A stretch of 64,000 bases of DNA from JANSWP01 sp041941305 (GTDB lineage: Bacteria; Bacteroidota; Bacteroidia; Chitinophagales; Saprospiraceae), in assembly GCA_041941305.1 (NCBI GenBank), contig JBGTQJ010000003.1, forward strand, positions 186,001-250,000. The letters run 5' to 3'. The translations under genes and the position numbers were made by a program. The notes beneath the pieces are model-generated. The model searched no databases, was not told where the DNA came from, and saw only the letters and a list, made by a program, of their open reading frames with translations. Positions 35,035 to 44,653 of the stretch are shown piece after piece. How positions within the stretch are numbered: position 1 is the stretch's first letter; every line of letters begins with the position of its first letter.

Positions 35035-35135
35035 TTGTTCAAAATCGCTTAAACAATTTTGAACAATTTGAACCAATTTAGAGCATGTTTAAATTTTTAT
35101 TGAGTTGATAATCAATAAAAATTTTAAACATGCTC
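35035..35135. repeat. Two inverted repeats between TonB receptor and DUF4249 gene
   Basis: The first has perfect 11-base arms TTGTTCAAAAT at 35035-35045 and 35056-35066. The second has long arms at 35081-35103 and 35112-35135 (GAGCATGTTTAAA core), nearly perfect over 23 bases. Both are in the transcribed spacer of a likely operon and could set a lower level of the DUF4249 mRNA. Confidence 0.75.
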
Positions 35136-35160
35136 TTAAACTACTTTAAAGGATACTCAT

Positions 35161-37551
35161 TTAAAACTTGAAATTCCAACTGAAATATGGTAAAGACCCA
35201 AATAGATAAACCATTCTGGCTTCTTTTTGCCTACCATCCCCAATGATATTGTCATCTTCATCTCTTGCGACCCGCGTATAAATGGTAAATGCATTTTGGC
35301 GATTGTAAGCATTGTAAATACCAGCAGTGAGTGTTTGTTGAAGCCTGCGATTGGCATTTTTCTTTGGTTCCCAATTCACGGACAAGTCCAATCGATGGAA
35401 ATCTGGCAACTTATAGCCATTTCGTTCTGAGTACAAATTGACCTGGTAGCCATCAAATTCATAGCGACCTGTAGGTAGTGTAATCGGACGACCAGAACCA
35501 TAGCTAAAGTTGGCACCTACATTTAATCTATCTGTGAGGTTGTAGGTTGCTGCCAAATTCAAATTGTGTCGACGATCGTGATTTGCCGGAAAAGCTTCAT
35601 CATTGTTGACTCCTGGAATGGTCATCTCTGCCTTTGACAAAGTATAACTCATGAATCCACGCAGTTTTCCTTTTTTCTTCTGAAGGAATAACTCTAAACC
35701 ATAACTCTCCTGCTCGCCTTGTCGAAATTCTGTTGCAATATGCTGGTTGAAAAACAGATCTGCATTGTCAACGAAGGCAGTAACATCTTTTGACTTTTTG
35801 TAAAAGACTTCCGCCGAAATCTCATAAGTATTGTCTTTCAGATTTTTGAAATAGCCCAAGGCAACTTGATCTGCTATTTGCGGTTCTACATAAGGTCCAC
35901 TAGGTGTCCAGGTATTGAAAGGGATGGGCACGGTAGAGTTGGAAACCAAATGAATGTATTGCGCCATTCGATTGTAAGAAACCTTGATAGAAGCACTTGG
36001 GTCAATTAAATATCGTGCTGAAAATCTAGGCTCCAGATGATGGAATGTTTTGATGTTCTCAAAATGTTTGTAGGTCGTGCTGTCAGTGATAAGGAGATCA
36101 ACATTGTTTTGAGGATCTTCATAATTGTATACTGTTCCCGCTCCTATGTTTTGAAAAATAGAATAGCGGACACCGTATTGAATTTTCAGGCGGTCTCCCA
36201 GATTATGGTCAGCTCCCAAATAAATTGCGTGGTCCAATGCAAAGGTTTTTGGTAGGGTCGTACTTTTAAATATACTCGCATCACTTTTAGGTTCGATCTC
36301 TCCTGGAGTAAACCTTCTGTAAGTTCCCTGATAACCAAAGTGAAGCGCAATGTCTGGGTTGATAAAGAAGGTCATATCTTCCTTCAAAGCCACTTCTTTT
36401 TGCCTGGCAATCCATTCAAATCCATCTGCTGCATCCCGATCTTCGAGCATATAATCAAAATCACTGTAAATCACCGTGGTATTACTCCAAAGTCGGTCGC
36501 TGAAAAGGTGATTCCATCGAAAGGTACCCGTAGTGTTTCCCCAACCAAAGCCAAAGCTATTGTCAAAATCGTATTTGTCTCGTCCCATATAGCCAGAGAT
36601 AAAAAATCGATCCTTGTTGCTCCCCTTCCAATTTACTTTTACATTAAAATCGTGAAAAGCAACCTTGGTGTCTTTAGTATCTTCAAACAGAGGCATAAAA
36701 GCGTCCATATAGGATCTTCTTCCTGCTACTATAAATGAGGCTTTGTCTTTAACGATAGGTCCTTCAAGCGCTAATCTTGAAGCAAGCAATCCAATACCTC
36801 CACTGGCAGTAAATTGTTTGTTGTTTCCATCACGTGTGGTGACTTCAAGGAGAGAAGACAATCGTCCACCGTGTTTTGCAGGTATGCCTCCTTTGTACAA
36901 CTCTGCATTTTTTATGATATCAGCGTTGAACACTGAAAACAATCCAAACAGGTGGCTGATGTCGTACACTGGAGCCTCATCTATCAGCACTAAATTCTGA
37001 TCAGCACTGCCTCCTCTGACGAAAAAACCGCTCGTACCTTCACCTGCACTGGTTACGCCGGGCAAAGTTTGAATGGTTTTGATGATGTCAGGTTCTCCCA
37101 GGAGTGCTGGTAGTTGTTTTAGTTGAGCAATATCCACTTCAACCCGACTCATCGAAATATCTTCAACTGCTTCATTCTCTGCCTTACTCGTCACGACAAT
37201 TTCCTGAAGAATTTCGCCTTCCGTTTTCAGATCAATATTCAATTCCTGGTTTTGGTTGAGTTGAATAGATTTTTCAAGACTTTGGTATCCGATGTAGGAA
37301 AAAACTAAAGAATAATTTCCTTTTGGAAGGGTAAGCGAATAAAAACCATATAGGTTGGTGGTCGTTCCGGTACCGGTTTCCTTGACAAAGACATTGGAGT
37401 ACAATAATTCTTCGCCTGAATCGGCATCTTTTACGTATCCGCTGATGGTTACTTTCTCTTCGCCTTCAGTGGTCAAATTTTCTTGGGCAAAAACCAAGCT
37501 TGGTAGGCATGCCAATAGGATCAGCAAGCCCAGGTTGCAGATTTTTTTCAT
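35161..37551 (-). CDS. TonB-dependent receptor with carboxypeptidase-like domain
   Basis: Read from ATG 37551 (796 residues; the longer start at 37575 precedes the signal peptide MKKICNLGLLILLACLPS). A CarboxypepD_reg domain (TISGYVKDADSGEELLYSNV) is followed by the plug (LPALLGEPDIIKTIQTLPG, FFVRGGSADQNLVLIDEAP, LYKGGIPAKHGGRLSSLLEV) and a barrel ending in LPYFSWNFKF with the terminal Phe. The plug signature RGGSADQNLVLIDEAPVY is that of the DUF4249-associated receptor group and not of SusC proteins. No SusD gene is near. It imports an unknown ligand with energy from TonB-ExbBD. The DUF4249 lipoprotein gene follows. Confidence 0.93.
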   Translation of the reverse strand: MKKICNLGLLILLACLPSLVFAQENLTTEGEEKVTISGYVKDADSGEELLYSNVFVKETGTGTTTNLYGFYSLTLPKGNYSLVFSYIGYQSLEKSIQLNQNQELNIDLKTEGEILQEIVVTSKAENEAVEDISMSRVEVDIAQLKQLPALLGEPDIIKTIQTLPGVTSAGEGTSGFFVRGGSADQNLVLIDEAPVYDISHLFGLFSVFNADIIKNAELYKGGIPAKHGGRLSSLLEVTTRDGNNKQFTASGGIGLLASRLALEGPIVKDKASFIVAGRRSYMDAFMPLFEDTKDTKVAFHDFNVKVNWKGSNKDRFFISGYMGRDKYDFDNSFGFGWGNTTGTFRWNHLFSDRLWSNTTVIYSDFDYMLEDRDAADGFEWIARQKEVALKEDMTFFINPDIALHFGYQGTYRRFTPGEIEPKSDASIFKSTTLPKTFALDHAIYLGADHNLGDRLKIQYGVRYSIFQNIGAGTVYNYEDPQNNVDLLITDSTTYKHFENIKTFHHLEPRFSARYLIDPSASIKVSYNRMAQYIHLVSNSTVPIPFNTWTPSGPYVEPQIADQVALGYFKNLKDNTYEISAEVFYKKSKDVTAFVDNADLFFNQHIATEFRQGEQESYGLELFLQKKKGKLRGFMSYTLSKAEMTIPGVNNDEAFPANHDRRHNLNLAATYNLTDRLNVGANFSYGSGRPITLPTGRYEFDGYQVNLYSERNGYKLPDFHRLDLSVNWEPKKNANRRLQQTLTAGIYNAYNRQNAFTIYTRVARDEDDNIIGDGRQKEARMVYLFGSLPYFSWNFKF

Positions 37552-37926
37552 AGGTGATTTCTTACTAAATAGCAAAAGAATAATTCGTCTGTTTTGAAAA
37601 ATTATTTTTTACCGGTTTTAATTTTGTTTTCAAAAAAATACTTCGAAGCGTTATTAATCGAAGCACATAATAGGATACCAAAAATCGCGTTTAGCCCCCA
37701 CTTAAAAATTGAAAATCTTCCTAAAATGATCATTTTTTGGGATGAATTGATGAATTTGGAGGATGGAGTGATTTTGCATTTGGACTAATTGACCAATATG
37801 CATTCGATTACCGAATTAATTTTTGAAAATCGAGCAGCACCAATGTTCACCCCTCAATTAGTAAATCTGGGGCTAGGTATGAGCAATTGCTGATGTTTTA
37901 ACTCAATAACAATTATAAAATCAAGA
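37552..37926. other. Divergent spacer, TonB receptor / TPR lipoprotein
   Basis: There is no trustworthy gene. A 64-codon frame (37594-37788, TTG start) and a 31-codon frame at 37799-37894 have no recognisable domain. Promoters for both flanking genes should lie here, but I see no exact -7 box. Confidence 0.5.
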
Positions 37927-38466
37927 ATGATGGACTCAAAATACCAAGTTGTAATATTCTCTTTTTTGTTCTTTGGCATCTGCCTTTTCTTAGGTTGTCA
38001 AGACCAAAAACAAATTACTTCTCAGGCTATTTTTGTGGAATACTATGCCCCTTATAAAGAATATACCTCTTTCAAATCACGAGATTCATTACTGGAAAAT
38101 CAATTAAATGAGGCATTGCAAAATTATTTGAACCACAATTACCAGAAAGCTTTTGAGCAATTCTCGGGCATTCTCGCTCAAAACAATGAAAATCAAATTA
38201 CTGCCACCTTTTATACCGCACTGAGTTTAATTGAAATGCCAAATTCCACTCCCGATCAAAACATCCTAATCGAAAACTTATTTGCCGATTTGCACCAACG
38301 AGGGCACAATCCATTTCAGGAAGATGCTTTGTGGTATAGGTCATTGCATCAACTAAAAGTTGGAAAAAAAAGAGAAGCTATTATTGGATTTGAAAAATTG
38401 AAAACGATGAGTGGAAAATACTTTGAACAAGTGAATGATATCTTAGAAAAGATCCCAAGAAGATGA
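37927..38466 (+). CDS. TPR-like lipoprotein, function unknown
   Basis: The 179-residue protein has a lipoprotein signal (LFLGC, Cys24 from the first ATG; a second ATG is the next codon). The mature part is helical, with a TPR-type pair (ALQNYLNHNYQKAFEQFSGILAQN and ATFYTALSLIEMP) and another near the end (LWYRSLHQLKVGKKREAIIGFEKLKTM). Such small TPR lipoproteins are common in Saprospiria and have no assigned role; protein-protein contact at the outer membrane is a guess. It is convergent with fusA, with the fusA terminator between them. Confidence 0.65.
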   Translation: MMDSKYQVVIFSFLFFGICLFLGCQDQKQITSQAIFVEYYAPYKEYTSFKSRDSLLENQLNEALQNYLNHNYQKAFEQFSGILAQNNENQITATFYTALSLIEMPNSTPDQNILIENLFADLHQRGHNPFQEDALWYRSLHQLKVGKKREAIIGFEKLKTMSGKYFEQVNDILEKIPRR

Positions 38467-38514
38467 TATTTTATGCTATAATTTAAAGCATTGGAATTCT
38501 CTATAAGTTGCGAC

Positions 38515-38551
38515 AAAAAAAATTGCCTTGCAGACGAGCTACAAGGCAATT
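38515..38551 (-). terminator. Rho-independent terminator of the str operon
   Basis: On the minus strand, arms 38551-38542 and 38530-38521 (AATTGCCTTG) form a perfect 10-base stem, and eight T follow at 38522-38515. This ends transcription right after fusA. Confidence 0.88.
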
Positions 38552-38577
38552 CAATATATGTTGTTTTAGCTAAATGC

Positions 38578-40713
38578 TTAAACAGCTACAGCACCTTTTG
38601 CTTTTTCTATCACATCGTCTGCAATACCTTTGGGTGCTTCAGCATAATGTGAAAATTCCATCGTAGAACTTGCACGACCAGATGTGATCGTTCTCAAGGA
38701 AGTTACATAACCAAACATTTGAGAAAGTGGTACATCAGCTTGAATGGCAATAGCTCCACCTTGTCTTGGCTCCTGACCTTTAGGCAATCCACGACGACGG
38801 TTGAGGTCACCGATGACATTACCTACATATTCTTCAGGAGTTACAACTTCCAATTTCATGATAGGCTCCATGATTACTGGCTTACATCTTGGTACTGCTG
38901 CACGGAAACCTTCTTTAGCACACAATTCGAATGCAATAGGCTTGGAATCCACAGCGTGCATGGAACCATCAAAGACACGAACTTTCATACTGTCCATACC
39001 ATAACCAGCCAAAACGCCATTGGACATCATAGCTGTGAAACCATCTCTGATTGGTTTTTGATAGTTTTTATCAATCGCTCCACCTACAATATCCCAAACA
39101 AATTGCAATTTAACTTTACCAGTTTTGAACTCATCGCTTTCGAGGAATTCTGCATCTGCAGGTCCAATTTCAAACTGCATGTCCGCGAATAAACCAGATC
39201 CACCCGTTTGTTTTTTCAAACGCTCACGGTGTTGGAATGATCTGGTCAGTGCCTCTTTGTAGTTCACTTGTGGTTGACCCTGGTTACATTCTACTTTAAA
39301 TTCTCTCTTCAATCGGTCAACAATGATCTCCAGGTGCAACTCACCCATACCACTGATAATGGTTTGGTTGGTCTCTTCATTATAGGCTACTTTGAATGTA
39401 GGATCTTCTTCTGCCAATTTGCTCAAAGCCAATCCTAGTTTATCCAAATCTTTTTGAGATTTAGGCTCTACAGCAATTCCAATTACAGGATCAGGGAAAG
39501 AAATATTTTCCAGGATGATTGGCTTGCTTACATCACAAATAGTATCTCCTGTTCTCAAATCTTTAAAGCCTACTCCTGCAGCAATATCACCAGCTTCTAC
39601 AACTTTAATCGGATTTTGCTTATTGGAGTGCATTTGATAGATTCTGGAAATCCGCTCTTTCTTTCCTGAACGCGTGTTCAATACTTGAGAGCCAGCTTCC
39701 AAAGAACCAGAATAAGCGCGGAAGAATGCCAATCGACCTACAAATGGGTCAGTAGCGATCTTGAAAGCCAAAGCTGCAAAAGGCTCATTGACATCAGGTT
39801 TTCTCGTTTCTTCCTTATCAGTAAATGGATTCGTTCCTGTTACTGCATCTACATCCATTGGAGAAGGCAAGTAAGAACATACTGCATCCAACAAACGCTG
39901 TACACCTTTATTTTTGAAAGCAGAACCGCACATCATAGGGGTAATGCTCATATCAATTGTAGCTGCGCGAATGGCTGCCATAATTTCATCAGCAGAAATT
40001 GAATCTGGATCTTCGAAGTATTTTTCCATCAACGTTTCATCGTATTCTGCTACAGATTCCAACAACTGCTCTCTGTGTTCCTGAACCGTTTCAACTAAGT
40101 CTTCAGGAATAGGAATCACTTCATAAGTCATTCCTTTATCCTCCTCATTCCAAACGATGGCTTCGTTGGTGATCAAGTCTACAATACCTTTGAAAGTTTC
40201 TTCAGCTCCAATTGGAATTTGAAGTGGAATGGCGTTGGCACCCAATTTTTCTCTTACATCATTCACGACATTCATGAAATCAGCACCACTTCTATCCATT
40301 TTATTCACGAAACCGATACGAGGTACTTTATAACGATTGGCTTGTCTCCAAACCGTTTCAGATTGAGGTTCTACACCTGATACTGCACAAAACAAAGCAA
40401 CCGTTCCATCCAAAACACGCAAAGAACGCTCTACTTCTACAGTAAAGTCAACGTGACCTGGCGTATCAATAATGTTGATGGTGAACTCGTCATTTTTCCA
40501 CTTCCAGGATGTTTTGGTAGCAGCAGAAGTAATCGTGATACCTCTTTCCTGCTCTTGTTCCATCCAGTCCATGGTTGCAGCACCGTCGTGTACCTCACCA
40601 ATCTTATGGCTCAGACCGGTGTAATAAAGGATACGTTCGGTGGTCGTCGTTTTCCCAGCATCAATATGTGCTGCGATGCCAATGTTTCGAGTAAATCTTA
40701 GATCTTTTGCCAT
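38578..40713 (-). CDS. fusA: Translation elongation factor G
   Basis: Read from ATG 40713 (711 residues, MAKDLRFTRNIGIAAHID); the eight extra codons to 40737 lack support. The GTPase motifs are intact: AHIDAGKTT, RGITI, DTPGHVDF, NKMD and the SAFKNKG block. The five-domain length is standard. EF-G drives translocation on the ribosome in the cytoplasm. It is the last gene of the rpsL-rpsG-fusA operon and is followed at once by a strong terminator. No tuf or rpsJ gene follows in the window. Confidence 0.98.
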   Translation of the reverse strand: MAKDLRFTRNIGIAAHIDAGKTTTTERILYYTGLSHKIGEVHDGAATMDWMEQEQERGITITSAATKTSWKWKNDEFTINIIDTPGHVDFTVEVERSLRVLDGTVALFCAVSGVEPQSETVWRQANRYKVPRIGFVNKMDRSGADFMNVVNDVREKLGANAIPLQIPIGAEETFKGIVDLITNEAIVWNEEDKGMTYEVIPIPEDLVETVQEHREQLLESVAEYDETLMEKYFEDPDSISADEIMAAIRAATIDMSITPMMCGSAFKNKGVQRLLDAVCSYLPSPMDVDAVTGTNPFTDKEETRKPDVNEPFAALAFKIATDPFVGRLAFFRAYSGSLEAGSQVLNTRSGKKERISRIYQMHSNKQNPIKVVEAGDIAAGVGFKDLRTGDTICDVSKPIILENISFPDPVIGIAVEPKSQKDLDKLGLALSKLAEEDPTFKVAYNEETNQTIISGMGELHLEIIVDRLKREFKVECNQGQPQVNYKEALTRSFQHRERLKKQTGGSGLFADMQFEIGPADAEFLESDEFKTGKVKLQFVWDIVGGAIDKNYQKPIRDGFTAMMSNGVLAGYGMDSMKVRVFDGSMHAVDSKPIAFELCAKEGFRAAVPRCKPVIMEPIMKLEVVTPEEYVGNVIGDLNRRRGLPKGQEPRQGGAIAIQADVPLSQMFGYVTSLRTITSGRASSTMEFSHYAEAPKGIADDVIEKAKGAVAV

Positions 40714-40986
40714 TACGACTCCCAAAGGGATTTGCAACCCCGAGTACTCGGGGCAGGATTACAATTCAGTATTTTGGATTCTGTATTTTGTTGCGATTCA
40801 AAACCCGAAATGTAAACCCTAGGTTAAATGATAATTATTTTAATTTGAATGATTTAAGCCTTTGTTAAATCAAGATTAATTCATCAGTTCCCTAAAATAT
40901 TTCAGGGTTCAACGTTTGTGTTGTGATTAAAAAAATCGACCAACTTATTAAAAAACGCTGAACCCTGAATTGTAGGTACTTATCAA
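40714..40986. repeat. rpsG-fusA spacer with palindrome and inverted repeat
   Basis: The 273-base spacer is long for this operon. It holds the perfect 16-base palindrome CCCCGAGTACTCGGGG at 40738-40753 and an inverted repeat with 17-base arms and one mismatch (40901-40917 / 40953-40969, CAGGGTTCA core). Confidence 0.65.
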
Positions 40987-41454
40987 TTACACTCTGAAGT
41001 GTGCGAATGCTCTGTTTGATTCTGCCATTTTATGCGTATCTTCTTTACGCTTAACGGCTGCTCCTTCATTTTTGCTAGCTGCAATTAATTCAGCTGCTAA
41101 CTTCTCAGCATATCCTTTACCACTTCTTTTGCGAGAAAAACTAATTAACCACTTCATTCCAATAGATACTTTGCGCTTCGCGCGAATTTCAGTTGGAATC
41201 TGGAAAGTAGCACCACCGATTCTACGACTTCTCACTTCCACTTGTGGCATTGCATTGTTCAACGCTTTTTTCCAAATCTGGTGCTCATCTTCTTTTGTGC
41301 GATCTTTAATAATATCCATCGCATCGTAAAACAAACGATAAGCAGTACTTTTCTTTCCTTCCCACATCAACATATTCACAAATTGAGTAACAATTGGGTC
41401 ACCGTATCTTGGGTCTGGCGCTAATGGCCGCGGTTTTGGTTTCCTTTTACGCAT
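40987..41454 (-). CDS. rpsG: 30S ribosomal protein S7
   Basis: The 155-residue protein binds the 3' major domain of 16S rRNA and nucleates head assembly of the small subunit. The sequence MRKRKPKPRPLAPDPRYGD, the KALNNAMPQVEVRSRRIGGATFQIP block and the C-terminal MAESNRAFAHFRV are characteristic. It lies 59 bases downstream of rpsL in the str operon. Confidence 0.98.
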   Translation of the reverse strand: MRKRKPKPRPLAPDPRYGDPIVTQFVNMLMWEGKKSTAYRLFYDAMDIIKDRTKEDEHQIWKKALNNAMPQVEVRSRRIGGATFQIPTEIRAKRKVSIGMKWLISFSRKRSGKGYAEKLAAELIAASKNEGAAVKRKEDTHKMAESNRAFAHFRV

Positions 41455-41513
41455 CTTTTCTTTAAGATTTTAATTTTTAATAAGCGGTCAGTTAATGGGC
41501 ATTGCCACTGACA

Positions 41514-41888
41514 TTACTTCTTAGGACGTTTGGTTCCGTATCGGCTACGGCTTTGTAAGCGGTCTTGAACACCTGCAGTATCCAAGGCACCCCGTACGAT
41601 GGTGTAACGTACACCAGGCAAATCTTTTACACGACCGCCTCTTACGAGTACGATACTGTGCTCCTGAAGGTTGTGACCTTCACCTGGAATATATGCAATC
41701 ACCTCAACACCGTTTGTCAAACGTACCTTTGCTACTTTACGCAAAGCAGAATTCGGCTTCTTTGGAGTAGTGGTGTAAACACGAGTACATACTCCTCGTC
41801 TTTGTGGACACGCATCCAAAGCACGAGACTTGCTTTTCTGAACGATTACCTTCCGTCCCTTGCGTACTAATTGATTAATTGTTGGCAT
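41514..41888 (-). CDS. rpsL: 30S ribosomal protein S12
   Basis: The 124-residue protein belongs to the decoding centre. MPTINQLVRKGR, CPQRRGVCTRVYTTTPKKPNSALRKVAKVRLTNG and VKDLPGVRYTIVRG are canonical. The KKPNS loop carries unmodified Lys at the position where streptomycin-resistance changes usually occur (K43 region), so no such change is visible. It is the first gene of the operon, with a promoter about 130 bases upstream. Confidence 0.98.
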   Translation of the reverse strand: MPTINQLVRKGRKVIVQKSKSRALDACPQRRGVCTRVYTTTPKKPNSALRKVAKVRLTNGVEVIAYIPGEGHNLQEHSIVLVRGGRVKDLPGVRYTIVRGALDTAGVQDRLQSRSRYGTKRPKK

Positions 41889-42024
41889 ATAAATTATTTA
41901 TACAATTACTGATTTAGATTCACGATTGATTTTCAATGAGTTATGCCAGTTTAGTCAATCGTTTTTCTTTCACTTTTTTTTGATAAAAATGTACTCAGAA
42001 AGCACCCTTTTTTAAAAGCGAGTG

Positions 42025-42032
42025 CAAAGGTA
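42025..42032 (-). promoter_or_regulatory. -7 box of the str operon promoter
   Basis: On the minus strand TACCTTTG is an exact TAnnTTTG match, about 135 bases upstream of the rpsL start. The upstream -33 region is T-rich without a clear TTTG. Confidence 0.55.
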
Positions 42033-42131
42033 GCATTTTTTCAGTGAAAAAAAGGTTCTTTTTTTAAATATTTTAAGAATTTTTAAAGGTCGAGTTTTAT
42101 TGAATTCCAATCAAAAATCAATCCCTATCCC

Positions 42132-43928
42132 TCAATCCCTGTTTTTTAAATAGTAATTATAATTCTGTACCGCTTCCGATACACTCAAAGCCCTATTGTA
42201 CACCCGGACACCTAATATTTCTTCTGGCATGACTTTCATCTCATTATGCTCATTGGTTATCACATTGCCAATAAATTTGGGATAGCGGGTATATCCAAAT
42301 TGACGACTATTACCTCCGTCACACAACTGTCCATTGACGACCCACATGATGAGCTTTGGACCATTGTCAATGATCAAACTCACATGATGAGGTCGGATAA
42401 CATCCAGCATGCCTGGATCAGTAGTCCATTTTTCACAGTATTCTGTATTGCAAAGCCCTACTTCTATCTGGCGATAACCAGTTGTTTGAATAAATAGACC
42501 ATCACCTAATTTTCCTCGAGTATCCAAAAGCATACGACCATGTGAGAAATCAATGGGTTTTAACATCAACTCAACAGTGATGCCTCCTTCATCTTCCATA
42601 CCGCGAATTAATATAGAGCCTTTTTCATGGTGTTTTGGCAAGCCTTCTATTTTCAAGATTCCCTTGTTGATTACAGCAGTATCCAAATATTCCATTTTTA
42701 AACTATCCCTAACCAGGTCTTCCGGACTTTCGAACTGTCCCCATAAATCGTTAATGATTTTTGGGGGGACGGGATGGAGCTTGGCTTTGACTTTACTGGA
42801 TTCTGAAATCCAGAACTTACCATCTTGTTCGACCATATCGGGATAACTGAATCGCCCACTTTCGTAACTATAATTTTCGCCATATAAAATGATTTCTGGT
42901 TGAGACCAGATAATTTTTCCATCCTTTTCGATTCCACCTGACAGCCATGCAGGGTTTCGATAAGCGAAATGATCTCCGCTATGGTTGTGGTACCAAAAGA
43001 GGTATTTGTTATTGGAACATTTCCAAATTCTGGGACAAGCTCTGGAGTTTTTTAATGGTCTTCCATCGATATATCTTGCCAAATCTGGCCTTGACCAGGA
43101 TCTTCCTGCGTCTTTGCTATAAGATTGTGTGGCATATCCCAATTGGGTTCGATACATACAGTAGAGGTCTCCATTATTCATTTGGAATATGTTGTGCTCT
43201 TCCTGAATTGAGCCATAATCAGGGTGTTTAAGACCATGCTCTCCTTCTGGTAGTGTTTCCCAATTCAGTTTTGCAGGGTTTCTTTCGCTATTGATATTAT
43301 TGGTGTACAAAAACCATCCTTCACCATAATCAAGCATGTACTTTCCCAATTTGGTAAAGCCAAGCATCATTCCCCCATTCAGGGAGATAGGCTTACCAAT
43401 TCCCCACATAATCTGCACTTCACCTTCAAAATCATTCCCCAGGTCAGCTGCCGTGATGCGGACGGGAATCCGATGTCTATCTGACCAGCTATTTCCCTGG
43501 TCATCGCTGTATTTGAAGCAATACCAGCCCAGCATATCATTTCGAATTTCTTCTCCGTCAAGTTCAGAAATTTCATCTCCATTATAAATATAGAAGGCAT
43601 AAATGCGTCCATAAGTGGTCAAATAGGGCATGACCCAGGAGGCAGCTGGACCCTCTGGAGGCTCAATGACGACTGGCTCCGACCAGGTTTTTCCCTGATC
43701 TTTGCTTTTAGAAGAAACAATGTGTTGTCCTGCCAAACCTTCCTCTGCCTGCCCGGTCGTGAAAACACAAAGCCAGCTCCCATCTTCAAGAATCTGCATG
43801 TATGGCTGATCAATATAGCCATTTTCGTAGATGGGATAACCGTTTTCAATGTTTCTGTAGTCTGTGTATTGGGCACTTAGAGCAATGCCTAGAAGGGAAA
43901 ATGAAATAAGGAGAATTGTTTTATGCAT
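42132..43928 (-). CDS. Exported sialidase-fold (BNR repeat) protein with LamG-like C-terminus
   Basis: Read from ATG 43928 (598 residues); the frame to 43943 begins within the -7 box. After a signal peptide (to LSAQ) comes a sialidase/BNR propeller with Asp-box repeats SKDQGKTW, SDDQGNSW and SKDAGRSW and an Arg-containing MYRTQLGY. The last 170 residues resemble a LamG/concanavalin-like jelly roll (MLLDTRGKLGDGLFIQ). It probably acts on or binds sugar chains outside the cell. Which sugar cannot be read: the classical sialidase FRIP motif is not evident. It is transcribed alone from a near-leaderless promoter. Confidence 0.82.
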   Translation of the reverse strand: MHKTILLISFSLLGIALSAQYTDYRNIENGYPIYENGYIDQPYMQILEDGSWLCVFTTGQAEEGLAGQHIVSSKSKDQGKTWSEPVVIEPPEGPAASWVMPYLTTYGRIYAFYIYNGDEISELDGEEIRNDMLGWYCFKYSDDQGNSWSDRHRIPVRITAADLGNDFEGEVQIMWGIGKPISLNGGMMLGFTKLGKYMLDYGEGWFLYTNNINSERNPAKLNWETLPEGEHGLKHPDYGSIQEEHNIFQMNNGDLYCMYRTQLGYATQSYSKDAGRSWSRPDLARYIDGRPLKNSRACPRIWKCSNNKYLFWYHNHSGDHFAYRNPAWLSGGIEKDGKIIWSQPEIILYGENYSYESGRFSYPDMVEQDGKFWISESSKVKAKLHPVPPKIINDLWGQFESPEDLVRDSLKMEYLDTAVINKGILKIEGLPKHHEKGSILIRGMEDEGGITVELMLKPIDFSHGRMLLDTRGKLGDGLFIQTTGYRQIEVGLCNTEYCEKWTTDPGMLDVIRPHHVSLIIDNGPKLIMWVVNGQLCDGGNSRQFGYTRYPKFIGNVITNEHNEMKVMPEEILGVRVYNRALSVSEAVQNYNYYLKNRD

Positions 43929-43940
43929 GTGTTTTTCGGG

Positions 43941-43948
43941 CAAAAATA
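43941..43948 (-). promoter_or_regulatory. -7 box of the sialidase-like gene
   Basis: On the minus strand TATTTTTG is an exact TAnnTTTG match ending 12 bases before the ATG (43928). It lies in the loop of a small stem (43931-43941 / 43953-43963 region) between this gene and the exonuclease gene. Confidence 0.55.
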
Positions 43949-43975
43949 AGGTTCTGCCTGAAAAACCATAGTGGC

Positions 43976-44638
43976 TTAATTGACAACTCTTTCAGAATTC
44001 GTTTTTCCAGTTGGAGTTGCAACACTTGTGGGTTCTCCATTCAAAGGATTCAAGTTCGGCAATTTATCTGCCTGACTGTGAATCAACTCTGTGAACAATT
44101 GGGCAGTCGCAAAAGCATCAGCCAGGGCTGTATGCCGGTCTTGCTCCTTGATATGAATTCCAAAATTGCTGAATGCCTTATCCGAAGAGGAAAAAGATAA
44201 AAGTTCCCGATTACTCAGGTTGTTTTTAATTCCAAAGTATTGGAGAATTGAAGTTGTATCGATATGTCTGTGAGAGAAATACTTGTAATAATCGACGCCT
44301 TGTTTTTCAAAGAGATATTTGATGAAGGCAATGTCAAAACTAACATTATGTCCGGCAAGAATTACAGGTTTTTCTTTAAAATGTTTGTTTACAAATTTGA
44401 TGATTTTTTCAATGGCCTGAGCTTTTGTTAATCCCGACTTATTGTGGTTACTTAGATTAATATGATTGATGGCAATGGCTTCCTTGGTCACTCTCCGTGA
44501 ATTGCCTTTTACCAAAATTTCTTCCGTACTTAATATCTTTTCTGATTCCCAAACAACCAAGCCTATCGACAGCAAATCATGCTTCGAAGGATTAACTCCA
44601 CCTGTTTCCGTATCAATAAAAAGCAATTTGTTTTTCAT
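43976..44638 (-). CDS. 3'-5' exonuclease, DnaQ/DEDDh family
   Basis: The 220-residue protein has the Exo I motif LLFIDTETGGV (D9, E11), Exo II in ILAGHNVSFDIAFIKYLF, and Exo III in RHTALADAFATAQL with the DEDDh His. These proteins cleave single-stranded DNA or RNA 3' ends in the cytoplasm. It is a free-standing exonuclease and not the polymerase III epsilon fused to a helicase, since the C-terminus is a short variable tail. It is on the minus strand, downstream of a large word-repeat spacer. Confidence 0.9.
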   Translation of the reverse strand: MKNKLLFIDTETGGVNPSKHDLLSIGLVVWESEKILSTEEILVKGNSRRVTKEAIAINHINLSNHNKSGLTKAQAIEKIIKFVNKHFKEKPVILAGHNVSFDIAFIKYLFEKQGVDYYKYFSHRHIDTTSILQYFGIKNNLSNRELLSFSSSDKAFSNFGIHIKEQDRHTALADAFATAQLFTELIHSQADKLPNLNPLNGEPTSVATPTGKTNSERVVN

Positions 44639-44653
44639 AGCAGTTTTCTTTTC

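Noticed and set aside
37594..37788. 64-codon frame upstream of the TPR lipoprotein
   Set aside because: TTG start, no domain, lies in a divergent spacer; no support beyond length.
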